DNA of 64,000 nucleotides from Hyalella azteca (GCF_000764305.2 NW_025941668.1:231503-295502), one strand, 5' to 3'; counted from the stretch's first letter, positions 23,049 through 34,814 are shown. Numbers and translations are program-made. The notes: generated by a model not told the origin, from the sequence alone.

Positions 23049-26000
23049 ATGTCTGAGATTAAGATAACTCCTTTAGGTGAGTTTCACTCCACCTTGAGTC
23101 ATTATTAACCTATTACATGGTATTGTGGTCTGTATTTAAACTTAGCTCTATTTTTTTATTAGTAACAAACTTGTACAAAATTAACGAAAATAGTTCCCTA
23201 TTAAATTAAAATATCTTTTCTGTTTCAGATACCTATAGCCGATTTAGAATATATTTAGCATGGCTGTTTAGGTCATTGATTATGCAGTGCTGCAGGTTTT
23301 TCATTACACAGTACAACTATTAATCAAACCTCATAATGAATCTCATTTGAAATACTACCATTAGGTCTTTTATCAGGTTATGATGATGAAGTTCAATAAA
23401 TAAAGAAGTTATTGTGATATGTGTGGCTAAATTGAATATATAGTTGAGAATTATAGAGATAAGAAATATAAAAATGAATAAGTAATCTAAGGGTACGCAC
23501 ACAGTGGAAGCAGGTTTACCCGCGCGGGCAACCTGCTCCAACCTGCCACAAGAATGAACATAGGATAAATTGGATAATAATGAAAGTGTTCACAGTGAAA
23601 ACCTGTACGAATAGGCTTCTGTATTCTATGGTTTCAGGCGCAGCCTGAGCAGGTAACCAGTATGCTGGCAACCTGCTTTCACTGTGTGCGTACCCTTATG
23701 CATTTTTGTGAGAGATATTGCAATCTCCATGATTTTTTTTTTATAATTCTGTTCACCTTGACTCAGTATACACCTCAGTACAGTAAAACTTCTAATAAGT
23801 AATGATGTTACTCATTTGCTTGAATCACAAATTCACTAGAAACTTGGAAGCACAAAAAAATTTTTGTAATCTTGACCTACTAATTACTCATTTACCTGTG
23901 TTCTAGAATTTTCGAACTGACATTGGAGCTTGACTACAAAAAGTTTTCTATTAAGTTAGTATGAATATTTATGGAAATTCCTTTGTTTTTAAATTTCTAA
24001 CTTATAATAATCATTGAGTAATTCTATGACTTTTCTCTGAAATATTTACCCGTCAACAGGAGCTGGCCAGGATGTTGGTCGGAGTTGTATTCTTGCCAGC
24101 ATTGGTGACAAGCACATTATGCTTGACTGTGGCATGCACATGGGGTGAGCTCACTAACAACTTCTGGCTTTATGTCACAACATTTTAATCTTTCAGTAAT
24201 TGCACTTTTATAGTGCATATTTTTGGGAAAAGTTCATACGTTCAATTTTTTTAATTGGTCAATTGTTTAGATGTTATTCAGGACAAGCAATTGCCTAAGA
24301 ATGGATGTTTCTACTATGTACCAAAGTAATTCAGAAATTCTATTTTCATATCAAGGCATGTGTAGTAGAATTTATAGTTGAGAATTATTCAAAGTACACA
24401 CAAAAAGTAGTACCTAGTAATTTAGATCAAAGTTTGTATCATGAAAAATATTGTCAAGAGGTCTAATTATGATCCAATGATCCAATACAAGTAAATATAA
24501 TTCATTTCAAATAAATGTAATTATGTTCAACTGTGAGAGAGGTTTAAGCCTGAATTATAAATCAATCTTTAAAGAGTAAAGTTGTACAAATTCAAAATAA
24601 TTTTTCTGTTGGGAGGCATAATTTGAGCTTTTGATATATTTCAATTGGTTAAACAGCTACTGGTGCGATTTCAACAATTGATTAAATCTCATGATAATCA
24701 CCTAAAATGATGCCACCTGAAATGCTGCTAATTAATTATTTACAGTTTCAATGATGAGCGTCGATTCCCAGACTTCTCATACATTGCTGAGGGCAACCTG
24801 ACAGAGCACCTAGACTGCGTGATCATCAGCCACTTCCACCTGGACCACTGCGGTGCTCTGCCCTACATGACGGAGATGGTGGGCTACACCGGCCCCATCT
24901 ACATGACACAGCCCACCAAAGCTCTCTGCCCTGTGCTTTTGGTTAGCATTTATTACTAATTAATTGAGTGGTGGTCACACCGGCGTTATTATCCTATAAC
25001 CTGTTTTTTTTCCTTGGCACAATATCTCTGTATGGATTTCTACTTGCAAAACCTTGAGGTTTTTCTCAAAATTTGTAAATTCAATGAACGTGGTTAGTCA
25101 GTTATTTTGTATAGATCTTTTTTTAAGAGTCTTGAGCCCTATGTAGCTCTGTTCTTCTAGCTCATGTTTTGATGAAGTTTTTCACATGATTTAACAGTTG
25201 AATTCATCTTGTTAAAAAAAAATAGTCACTCAGAATCTGTTGGAGAAGTGACATCTTCATGGACAGAACTTTATCTGAGTTATGTTTTTCGTTCTGCTAT
25301 CTAATAATTAAATCAGCACCATCGCGCGTGTGCTTCTATTTAATGTGTACTCTTTATTACTTATACAGGAAGACATGCGCAAGGTGGCCGTTGAGAGGAA
25401 GGGGGAGACCAACTTCTTCACTTCATCTATGATCAAAGATTGCATGAAGAAAGTCACGACTGTGGCCCTTCACGAGACAGTCAAGGTATGCACTATTTAG
25501 CCACGTATTCATTAGCCTATACTATATGTCCCTGTTATTGTGAAATTTTAGTATATTGAGCGGCCACTTACAAAGACGAACAATCGATTGAAAGATTCTA
25601 TGGCTATTTAATTTGGAATTTTAAATAAAATGTTCAGGCTAATGTTTACTTGTTGCCCCCATACAGATAATCTCAGAGAAATTAAATAAAATGTCATTAA
25701 AAATTGCGCGCAATTTAATTATTTCTGAAAATTTTTATCTTTTCAACCTATCATATGTCATCTTGTAGTAGCTATCAGATTACTATTCATTGTGCTTTTT
25801 TCAAAACAATAGCAACAAGATCTAAAGTTAAGTATTTTTTAATCAATTTTTTCACTAATAACCTCATTCCTTACCAACCTTGTTCCAAGTTTGTTTCATC
25901 AACTTGCATCATCTCAGGAGAAATTATATGTTGATTCTTGTTTTGCTGGTTACAGTTTAAGGCAGCCAGCTAGAAAAAATAACAAGTGATTGTTCAGGTT

Positions 26001-29000
26001 GAGGTTCTGCTACGCATAACATGAATATCAATTTGTACTTTGATACAATCACCTTCTAAATTCACCTGTTTCCCGTTTCAGGTGGACGACGAGCTGGAGA
26101 TAAAAGCATATTACGCTGGACATGTGCTGGGAGCCGCAATGTTCCATGTCAAAGTGGGCAACCATTCTTTGGTGTACACGGTGAGCAACCAGTGGGTAAC
26201 TTGTGCACACGCAAATAGTGTATGAGTTATTCTTAGTTGAATGTTCTTGTGCGATAACCATATGGTGTGCGATCTAATTGGTTGGTTTGGCTTATACTCG
26301 TTTATATGAATTAATATGAAATGTTGTTTGGGCTAGCATTCATATCTCGCGTTGAGTTTGTTTATTTTAACCAGCCTCCAGTATTGGGATTGTTCTGAAT
26401 ATAAGGATGAACCTATCTAGGCAACGTGTTGTTATCTGACCATATATGTTATTTTACGTCCATATGCAAAAGTCACTCCAGTTGACCGATCTAAACATGG
26501 CGATTTTCTGAATTTAACTAACGTTGCTTTCTACTGCAGGGCGACTACAACATGACGCCTGACCGGCACCTGGGCGCTGCATGGATAGATAAATGCCGCC
26601 CCGACCTCCTCATCACTGAGAGCACTTACGCCACCACCATCAGGGACAGTAAACGATGCAGGTGAGCACCTACGCCACCACCATCAGGGACAGCAAGTAA
26701 TGCAGGTGAGCACCTACGCCACCACCATCAGGGACAGCAAGCAATGCAGGTGAGCACCTACGCCACCACCATCAGGGACAGCAAGCAATGCAGGTGAGCA
26801 CCTACGCCACCACCATCACGGACAGTAAACGATGCAGGTGAGCACCTACGCCACCACCATCAGGGACAGCAAGCAATGCAGGTGAGGCTCGTCTACTCAC
26901 CATGCGACCCCTACTCTCGAACCCTTTAATGAATATGATCATTCTATAGGCGATGATATGTCTATGCAAATTGATGACTTATTTTTTCCAGAGAACGGGA
27001 CTTCCTGAAGAAGATTCACTCGTGCGTGGACCGTGGGGGCAAGGTGCTCATCCCGGTGTTTGCGCTGGGGCGTGTACAGGAGCTCTGCATCCTGCTGGAC
27101 ACTTACTGGGACCGCATGAACCTCACTGTGCCTGTCTACTTCACCATGGGACTTGCTGAGACTGTCAGTCTTTAGTGGGACTTGTTGAGACTGTCAGTCG
27201 TTAGTGGGACTTGCAGAAACTGTCAGGCTTTCCTGAGATATCAGTGGGACTTAATTCAACTGTCAAATTTATGTTAAGACTTGATAAAACTGTCAGCATT
27301 AGTGGGATGGCTGCAGGTTTCAAAGGGTTGTTAGGGTTTGGGAATTCAATGTATTACCATTTTTGACATCAATTCGTATTCATGTAATTACATGTTCCTT
27401 ATGTTGGTGTGACATTTTCTATTGCAGTTTGTCATACGGTACTTTCTAATCTCTATTATTAAATGCAAATCAATTCATTTCACGGAAAAACTCCACTGCA
27501 TATTATTCATATCGTTTTCATCTGACAGGCAAACAAATACTACCGCATGTTTATCACATGGACGAACCAAAAAATACGTCGCACGTTCGTGCACCGCAAC
27601 ATGTTTGACTTCAAGCACATCAAGCCATTTGACAAGTCCTACATAGACAACCCCGGCCCCATGGTCGTGTTCGCCACCCCCGGCATGCTGCACGCCGGGC
27701 TCTCCCTTGCTGTCTTCAAGAAGTGGGCGCCACAGGAGCAGAACATGGTGGACAGCCTGTAGAAGTGTTGCACTTGCTAGCATCACTCTACATATAGAGG
27801 AGATAATTTCGGATATTTCATCAATCTATATATTTAGCGAAATTAGCTTGTTATGAGCTAATTCATATGACAATTTACTTTCAGATATACGTGCTTATAT
27901 GTTTTTAGAGATACATACTGCCTTTATGTCGAAAGATTCAGTTGTTTTGTATGAATGAAATTCGGTGAGCTGGCTTCTTTATAGATTGTTGTTTTCTAAT
28001 ATCTTACTTATTTCTTCACGAAATTTTTGTATTGCCTACAATTTACCGGTATTTTTTCATAGAACTGAACACAGTTTTGTACTTTCTAGACTTCCTTTGT
28101 GTACTTTCTTTGTGTACTTTGTACTTTCTTCGTGTACTTAGAAGATGTACTTTCTAGACTTCCTTCATGTCAGCAAAGAAGTCTTATTCAATCTCCTCAG
28201 TTATGATAATGTATACACATCATCAGATGTGGGTATAGTTTGGCAGAAGTTGTTCCTGTATGCAAGTTTGATTGCAAACCATAGAATATTGTTTATTGAA
28301 ACTTTTCTTGCTTGTTTTTTCCCCATTTGTTTCCGTCATTTTAACATTTTTCTTGCCGCACAGCTCTTCTCATTACTAGATGTGAGTACACGTACATGTA
28401 TGCTTTTTTATTATATATTATATGTTTATTAAGAGTGTGTAACATTTGTGTATGCTTACATGTGCTAATGATGTGCAGGTGATCATGCCGGGCTACTGCG
28501 TGCAAGGCACCGTCGGTCACAAGATCCTCAACGGGGCAAAGGTCGTCGAGATCGACAAGCAGAACATCCAAGTCAAGCTTGCAGTCGAGGTGCGCATTTC
28601 CGTATGGAATTGTTTGCCTTTCTATGGATAAAATTTAATAGTATGAATGACTTGAATAGTATAAATTCAAGGTTAAAATAATTGCCAATTTCTAGGGTCT
28701 AACACTGCATTGCTCTTTGTAACAGCGCTCTGAAAGACTCCAGGGCAAACGAATTAAGCGCAGCTTCTATGTCAGTATGTCACAAATTTAAATAAATTGG
28801 AATACAAGGTCCAGCTCATTGTTTTTTAGGTATAAACTATGAGCTGTGAGTGTATAACCTAAAGTAATCAATTGTCATGGGTTACAAGAGTGCATATAAG
28901 TTAGGCAAGCACAGAGAGCTCATATTTGACCATACCTTAGAGCTGCAGGGTACGGCTGACTGAGACAGTTAACTAGACCTGACCTCGCGCTTCCTAGGGC

Positions 29001-32000
29001 CGTATTTAAAAATAGGAGTTTGGTACTATGTCAGCCTGTCACGGACGACTTTCCAAGCTAAACTACCACCAATCGCATTTGAGGAATCGGCTACTACGTG
29101 TATTTAGGCTGCTATGTATACTAAGGCTGCTAAGTGTACTTAGGCTGCTAAGTGTACTTAGGCTGCTACATGTACCTGAGCTAGTTATGATAGTATTGCT
29201 AGATGCAGATTGCCTAATTCTATTTGTCTACAACACCTCTCATAGGGCAGAGCTCAAACAAGAGCTTATACTAATAATATTAGCGGTTTCAGCATTTATT
29301 AGGCTGTAGGCCTGTCGCCGATTCTTAACATCGCAGAACATCCACAGCATGTTGCGGTCTTGAACTCGCAACGCACTGCTACAATTCTGCTGTGCTTTAC
29401 CGCCCGGCCTCCTTGCCGATTCTGACCAGAAACTGGCGCACAGAGCTGGGACTGAACCCGCACCATCTGCTCCAATCCTGATACTTTGTACTTTAACCAC
29501 TGGGCCACTCTGCCTTTACCCTCAGCGCCACCTATTAAGTGATTTAGGCTTTCCATGCGCTTATTCGGTTTAAACCAGTGGTTCCCAAACTTTTTCAGGC
29601 TGACGCCCCATTTGGCTCCCTAGTGGATTTCTAGCGCCCCCCACAGACACATATATAACATACGCCTCATTCTTGAAATTTAGTACGCTGCAATTTCCAA
29701 AGATAGAGGTTGAAAACAAATGTGTATTTCACAAATAGAACCCCATTTAGTGAACCAATATGTTTTTATGCTGTTTTAACTGTTTCAGCACTAGAAACCT
29801 AAGACGTCTCGGGCAAATGTACGGCCGGACTCGTGGCCGGTCGCACGACCAATCTCTAAATTCAATTATCAAGTAATATCTCCCAAACTAATGAACGCAG
29901 TTCAATGAAACTTGAAACATGTATTCATCAAAACTTAACGCGGACTTTTAGCTCGTAAAAATTATTAAATTTTACCTTCATTCGTGAGTTATATTGCGAT
30001 ACAGGCCGAAATTCGCAGATATCACAGAATTTCTTCCAAACTACTGGACAGATTTGAACGAAATTTTGAATATACATTCCTAACTACCGAACGGTGATTT
30101 TTTAGCTTGTAAAAAAATTCCATTTTACCTTCGTTTGCGATTTTTTTTTTTTATTTCACCGTCATTCTTGATTTCACACTTCCTTATATTCGGCCCGTAT
30201 CGCCGGATAATTTGTCGCTTAAATTCGCGGCGATCAAGAAATTTTATTCTAAACTACTGAACAGATTTCAACGAAAATTTGTATATAAATACCTAACCTC
30301 CCAACGGTGATGTTTAGCTCGTGACAATTTCTCTATTTTGCTTTCGTTCGCGAGTTATACAGATATAGGAGGAACGACCGGCTTTTCTACCGGCCGGTTT
30401 AACCAGGAGCCGTTTACGTATATCCGTATACGTATAGCCGTATAACTCGCAAACGAAGGGCAAACGAAAAAGTTGTAGCGAGCTAGACATCACCGTTGCT
30501 GAGGTAGGTATTTAAATACTAAGTTTCGTTCAAATCTATGCAGTAGTTTTGGAAGAAATTTCTTGATTGCACGTATTGCTATTTAAATTACGAATGAAGG
30601 TGTAATGAAAAAAAAACTCGCGAACCAAGGCGCAATCGAATAAATTTTCACGAGCTAAACATTACCGTTCGGTAGTTAATACTGTAAATTCAAAATTTCG
30701 TTCGAATCTGTTCAATAGTTTGGAAGAAATTCCTTGATCCCTGTGAATTTCGGCCCGTATTGCCATATAACTGTGGCAAAAACAAATGAAGGCAAAATTA
30801 AAAAAAATTTCACGAGCTAAACATTACCGTTAGGTCCTAATGAATACGTGTACCAGGTTTCATCGAGTTAAGTTCATTAGTTTGAGAGATATTCCTTGAT
30901 CATTTAATTTGGAAATTCGCGGTGAGACCGGCCGCGAGTCCGGTCGTTAATTTGTCCGACACGTAAACCCAGGAGAAGTTGAAAAAGCAGATCTGGGTGA
31001 GAAAACCATCGCTGGGAGTCATAATGTGCTGCACGTGTTGTGTACAAATCGTCAAACAAACTTTGGAACTTCTGACTTTGACTTAGGACTGCCGCCCCCT
31101 ACCGCCCCCCAAACGCCCTCTTCTTCCTTACCGCCCCCCAAAATCGTTCCACCGCCCCTAGGGGGGCGATATCGCCCACTTTGGGAACCACTGGTTTAAA
31201 CTATGTCCCGCCTTACAGTACATGTTCTGTTTTTCATGCCCCGGGTTACAGTACATGTTCTCTTTTAAATGTCCCGCTTTACAGTAAAGTTTACATGTCC
31301 ACTTTACAGTACATGTCATTCAGCGCCCACGCGGACGCTAAAGGCATCATGCAACTCATCAGGCACTGCCAGCCCAGCAACGTGCTGCTCGTGCACGGCG
31401 AGAACGCCAAGATGGACTTCCTCAAGCAGAAGATCATGCAGGTAACTTGCCTGGGTAACCTCCGTGACCGTTGCCTGGGTAACCTCCCGTGACCGTTGCC
31501 TAACCGTTGCCTGGGTAACCTCTCGTTACCGTTGCCTGGGTAACCTCTTGTTACCGTTGCCTGGGTACCTCTCGTGACCGTTGCCTGGGTAACCTCTTGT
31601 GACCGTTGCCTGGGTAACCTCTCGTGACCGTTGCCTGGGTAACCTCTCTTGACCGTTGCCTGGGTAATCCCAAGTAACTATGTTTCCATTGACCTGAAAT
31701 AACGGCCGCTTGATTAACTTCAAATAACCATCTTTGTATCAAGTAGCCGTTGATGGCTACCCCAAGTAAATAACTAAATGAAACTATGTACCTATGTACT
31801 ATGTATGATAGTGAGATAGTTTATTTTGAACATCGTGAACTGTTGTGCAGGAGTTCAACATTAACTGTTACAAGCCCGGCAACGGAGAGACCGCTGTGAT
31901 AGGCGTGGAGAACCGCCTCCGTGTGGAGGTGTCGCTGCCTCTCCTGCAGCAGTGCCTCGCCCAGCACGCGCTCTCCCAGCACGGTGACTTGTCCCACCTT

Positions 32001-34557
32001 ACGCCGTGCCCCTTAGTTCTCTGCGTCATCAGCAGCAGCAATAGTCCATGCACCATCAATTATAGTGTTGATGCGTCATCAGCAGCATCAATAGTCCGTG
32101 CACCATCAATTATAGTGTTGATGCGCCATCAGCAGCATCAATAGTCCGTGCACCATCAATCAGAGTGTTGATGCGTCATCAGCTGCATCAATAGTCCATG
32201 CACCATCAATCAGAGTGTTGATGCGTCATCAGCTGCATCAATAGTCCATGCACCATCAATTATAGTGTTGATGCGTCATCAGCTGCAGCAATAGTCCATG
32301 CACCATCAATTATAGTGTTGATGCGTCATCAGCTGCAGCAATTGTCCATGCACCATCAATCATAGTGTTGATGCGCCATCAGCAGCAGCAATTGTCCATG
32401 CACCATCAATTATAGTGTTGATGCGCCATCAGCAGCATCAATAGTCCATGCACCATCAATGTTACCGACGACCTGAAAGTTTTGATGCATAGTCTGCTGA
32501 GGACATTTATTGTGTCAGAAGTTCCTCCCACTATTAACGTCTACTGGAAAGTCGTGTATATTAGAAACGTGATGGAATTTAATTTAATTTAAATTAATTA
32601 CTTTTTAAAATCAATAAATAAATTAATAATTTTTTAAATTAATAAATTAATTAATTAATTTTTAAAATTAAAATAACGATTTACACATAACTTATGCAAT
32701 TTACCAAAATTAATTGAACTGAAACTAAAACGCCCCTAATTGTGGCTACTGCACTGACTGAGCGTCGTAGGATTGCCTTGAATGATTGCTTTTTCGATAT
32801 GCAGTGATCTAACATGTCAAATTTTATCTTTTCATATAAACTCTGACATTTTTTCTTCACATTTTTATATTTTTAAAGTTGTTAATTAATTATTAAGTAA
32901 TCATATCGAAATTACATATTGCCCTTCATTGGAAATGGAAATCATTCATTACCTATTCTTAAATTTGCTAACATATCCGGTAGTTCACTGTGTGATTTGT
33001 ATATATAGTATTTATATATAGTATTTATATTTAAGACTTGGTCTCCTCTGGTCTCTTCATTGCTTATTGACGATCTATAATAATGATACATCACTTGTAG
33101 CTTTTGATTGCTTACAGCACAGATCAAGCAAAAATGTATTGCAAGAAATTCCAAGAAAATTCTGCAAACTATCTTCTCAATTACATTTTATTTTAGGCGA
33201 AATGATAAATAATGTTCTTGTCATCTAGCATTTTGCTGAATTTTTGCGCATTGTTTTTATTATTATTATATTGTTGAGCTGACTTGTCGTTGTTGGTACA
33301 GGAGGCGAGGAGCTGACGAAAGGCAGCAGCAAGCGCGCGGCTGACGCGCCCCACGAGCTGACACCCGTCAGGAAGGCCCAAAAGCTCCTACACGGCGTCC
33401 TGATCATCAAGAATGATGCGAGTCTTTCATGCCCTGTGCTGTATTAATCATTTAATCATCAACCCTAACGATTAATATTGATGCAATAATTCATTCTTAC
33501 TAATTACCTTTATCTTCTCTTAATTATTATTTCTGTTTTCGGCGAGTTATTCTTAGCCTGTGGTTTGAATTTTATTTAAATTTTTATTATTATTTTTTGT
33601 TTTGTTCGCTACGATCAGAAGAATTCCTACCAAAATGAACTTGAGTGAAGGAAATTGCCCAGTGAACTTCTTTATTTGAAGTTCGCAATAATAGTTCTGT
33701 GAAATGACGCAATAAATATCATGTATCTCTTTCGAATAGATGAATTTCTCCTGACGTCCCTGAAATTTTATTTTAATAATTTATTTTAATTGGATGTAAT
33801 GTCGTGGAAAAATTATTTATAACACGTGAATGGTTTTTAATGTGGCAGAGCGTGCGCGTGTCGCGCGTGTGCGACGCGTGGCAGGAGCTCGGCGTGACGC
33901 CGCATCAGCTGCGCTACACGCAGCGTGTTGAGCTGCCGCTACACGCTACAGCTGCACACACCAGCATCACACACATGCTACACACCTCGCTCTCCAGGTT
34001 ACACTCTACACTTAAATTAGTTATCATACCTAAAACTTTCTCTCTTATGCGCTATTGTTTGTACGTGTGTTCTGTGAAGTTTTTGAATTGATTATGAGTT
34101 GGTCTCCGAAAAACCCCATCACCCTCCTCGTCTCCTACACCCACCAGGTGAGCTCACTCGCAGCAGCGCCGTGATGGCCAATTTTATTCACCATCATTTA
34201 GCCTTTGTTATCAATAGGGGCAGTGATTATTGGTCATTGCTGTGAAGTTCATTCGCTTAAGTTTGACGGCGAAATTACGGCTTTGCCTTAGCAGGACTGG
34301 AAACAGCATACTAAGTACTGACGAACGATATGTACATTGTACAGCAATAACACAGTAACCATGATGGAAAAATTAATGCAATATTGCCATCATAAAAACG
34401 TCAATAACACAGTCGACATTATGGCAAACTTGATACAATATTGTCATGATATAAACAGCAATAACACAGTCACCACGATGTTTCTATACAGGACGAAGCT
34501 CTGGGAGCGCGAGTCTTAGACGCAGTGACGAGAATCTTCAAACTTCCTTCATCCTGA
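23049..34557 (+). CDS. INTS11: Integrator complex subunit 11 (RNA endonuclease), 15 coding exons, 597 aa
   Basis: Exons: 23049-23076, 24060-24144, 24746-24941, 25369-25485, 26082-26180, 26540-26661, 26992-27163, 27529-27747, 28479-28589, 31310-31441, 31851-31983, 33302-33417, 33849-33997, 34099-34147, 34492-34557. All phases match and the joined frame is open (human protein 600 aa). It is the catalytic metallo-beta-lactamase/beta-CASP subunit of Integrator, which cleaves snRNA 3' ends and nascent transcripts in the nucleus. Metal ligands are present: H67-x-H69-x-D71-H72 (S-H-F-H-L-D-H), H156, D177, H390 (S-A-H-A-D) and H412 (V-H-G-E); E202 is kept. Start [10 protein letters not shown] matches the family. 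Odd points: intron 12 is GC-AG, the exon 8 donor is a weak GTGGAC, CTD2 is shortened between T-Q-R-V and L-L-V-S, and four junctions have tandemly copied splice sites. Confidence 0.95.
23490..23696. mobile_element. MITE, 207 bp, in INTS11 intron 1
   Basis: The left end AGGGTACGCACACAGTGGAA and the inverse of the right end (AGGGTACGCACACAGTGAAA) agree over nearly 30 bases with two mismatches. TA flanks both sides (23488-23489, 23697-23698). Internal sequence is short and also partly symmetric around CAACCTGC. No coding capacity; a TA-duplicating transposase is implied. Confidence 0.85.
26620..26886 (+). repeat. 44-bp tandem array copying the 3' edge of INTS11 exon 6 and its donor
   Basis: The exon end (GAGCACTTACGCCACCACCA, then the bases for D-S-K-R-C) plus AG|GTGAGC is repeated. 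Donor sites AG|GTGAG fall at 26662, 26706, 26750, 26794, 26838 and 26882, exactly 44 bp apart. Copies differ by a few bases (AAACGATGCAG or CAAGCAATGCAG), two of them matching the exon at AAACGATG. The first donor keeps the reading frame; extension beyond it reads AGG TGA, an immediate stop. Confidence 0.95.
27148..27310 (+). repeat. 29-bp tandem array copying the exon 7 donor of INTS11
   Basis: GGGACTTGCTGAGACTGTCAGTC recurs at 27148, 27177 and 27206 with a 29-bp period, then in decayed form around 27246 and 27285. Each of the first copies carries the exon's last residues (G-L-A-E-T) and the donor GTCAGT or GTCAGG. Reading past the first donor meets TAG at 27173. Confidence 0.85.
29106..29180 (+). 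repeat. 18-bp minisatellite in INTS11 intron 9
   Basis: AGGCTGCTAAGTGTACTT recurs at 29106, 29124, 29142 and 29160 with few changes. It produces a leucine-rich reading frame (L-R-L-L-S-V repeated) that is only a by-product. Confidence 0.8.
29261..29515 (-). mobile_element. tRNA-derived SINE, inverted, in INTS11 intron 9
   Basis: On the minus strand it begins at 29515 with GCAGAGTGGCCCAGTGGTTA (A box TGGCCCAGTGG), then GGTTCAGTCCC (B box, one change from consensus), the same body as the copy at 6541 and an AT-rich tail ending near 29261. It lies 60 bases from the hAT element at 29576. Confidence 0.85.
29576..31193. mobile_element. Complete non-autonomous hAT element, 1618 bp, in INTS11 intron 9
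   Basis: The ends CAGTGGTTCCCAAACTTT and AAGTGGGC...TTTGGGAACCACTG (read inward) are inverse, of the Charlie/Tip100 hAT type. A perfect 8-bp target duplication GTTTAAAC flanks it (29568-29575 and 31194-31201). The inside is a long inverted repeat: about 29870-30370 (TTTCTTCCAAACTAC, CCGAACGGTGAT) mirrors 30440-30910 (CACGAGCTAAACATTACCGT, AGTTTGGAAGAAAT), so it could fold back. No transposase frame. It sits only 117 bases upstream of exon 10. Confidence 0.95.
31203..31316 (+). repeat. 33-bp tandem array copying the exon 10 acceptor of INTS11
   Basis: TTACAG|TACATGT occurs at 31219 and 31252, a decayed copy TTACAG|TAAAGT at 31285, and the true site ACAG|TACATGTCA at 31310. Spacing is 33, 33 and 25 bp. 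The linker ATGTCCCGC is shared. Upstream acceptors all read in one frame to TAA at 31285-31287, so only the last yields protein. Confidence 0.85.
31442..31670 (+). repeat. 25-bp tandem array starting at the exon 10 donor of INTS11
   Basis: The unit GTAACCTCTCGTGACCGTTG plus CCTGG is repeated about nine times with one- or two-base changes. The exon 10 donor GTAACTTGCCTGG is the first, divergent unit, so the intron begins inside the array and many G|GTAAC donor-like sites follow it. Confidence 0.85.
32023..32470 (+). repeat. 50-bp minisatellite in INTS11 intron 11, about nine copies
   Basis: The unit GCGTCATCAGCAGCATCAAT, then AGTCCATGCACCATCAAT and TATAGTGTTGAT, repeats with a 50-bp period from 32023, only 40 bases after the exon 11 donor at 31984. 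Copies vary mainly at CAGCAGC/CAGCTGC and TTATAG/CAGAG. Unlike the other arrays it does not contain the exon edge. Confidence 0.9.
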
Positions 34558-34814
34558 TGGGGGCCAGGCGTGATGGTGTCGAGCTAGAGATTTCTTTAGT
34601 TGTATTAATATTTTTATATGTTCTGATGCTACACTAATCGTTATGTGTAGAAGCATTGCTAGTGCCCGGCCTGATGTGAATTAAGAGGCTTGAAGCATTG
34701 TTAGTGCCCGAGTGGGTCAAAGAATTGTCTATATCTCGCTATGCGAAATCCTTTATAAACCATCGGAACACTGGAAGTGTAGAAGTAACTTGCTGTTTCT
34801 GTAAAAATCAATCA

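Noticed and set aside
26620..26886. Possible CRISPR array
   Set aside because: Units are contiguous tandem copies of exon sequence without distinct spacers, in an animal gene. The same applies to the other arrays.
29028..29309. Leucine-rich frame resembling a short LRR
   Set aside because: Comes from the 18-bp minisatellite and runs into an inverted SINE.
31526..31742. Minus-strand repeated peptide [10 protein letters not shown]
   Set aside because: By-product of the 25-bp array after INTS11 exon 10; no splice or start context.
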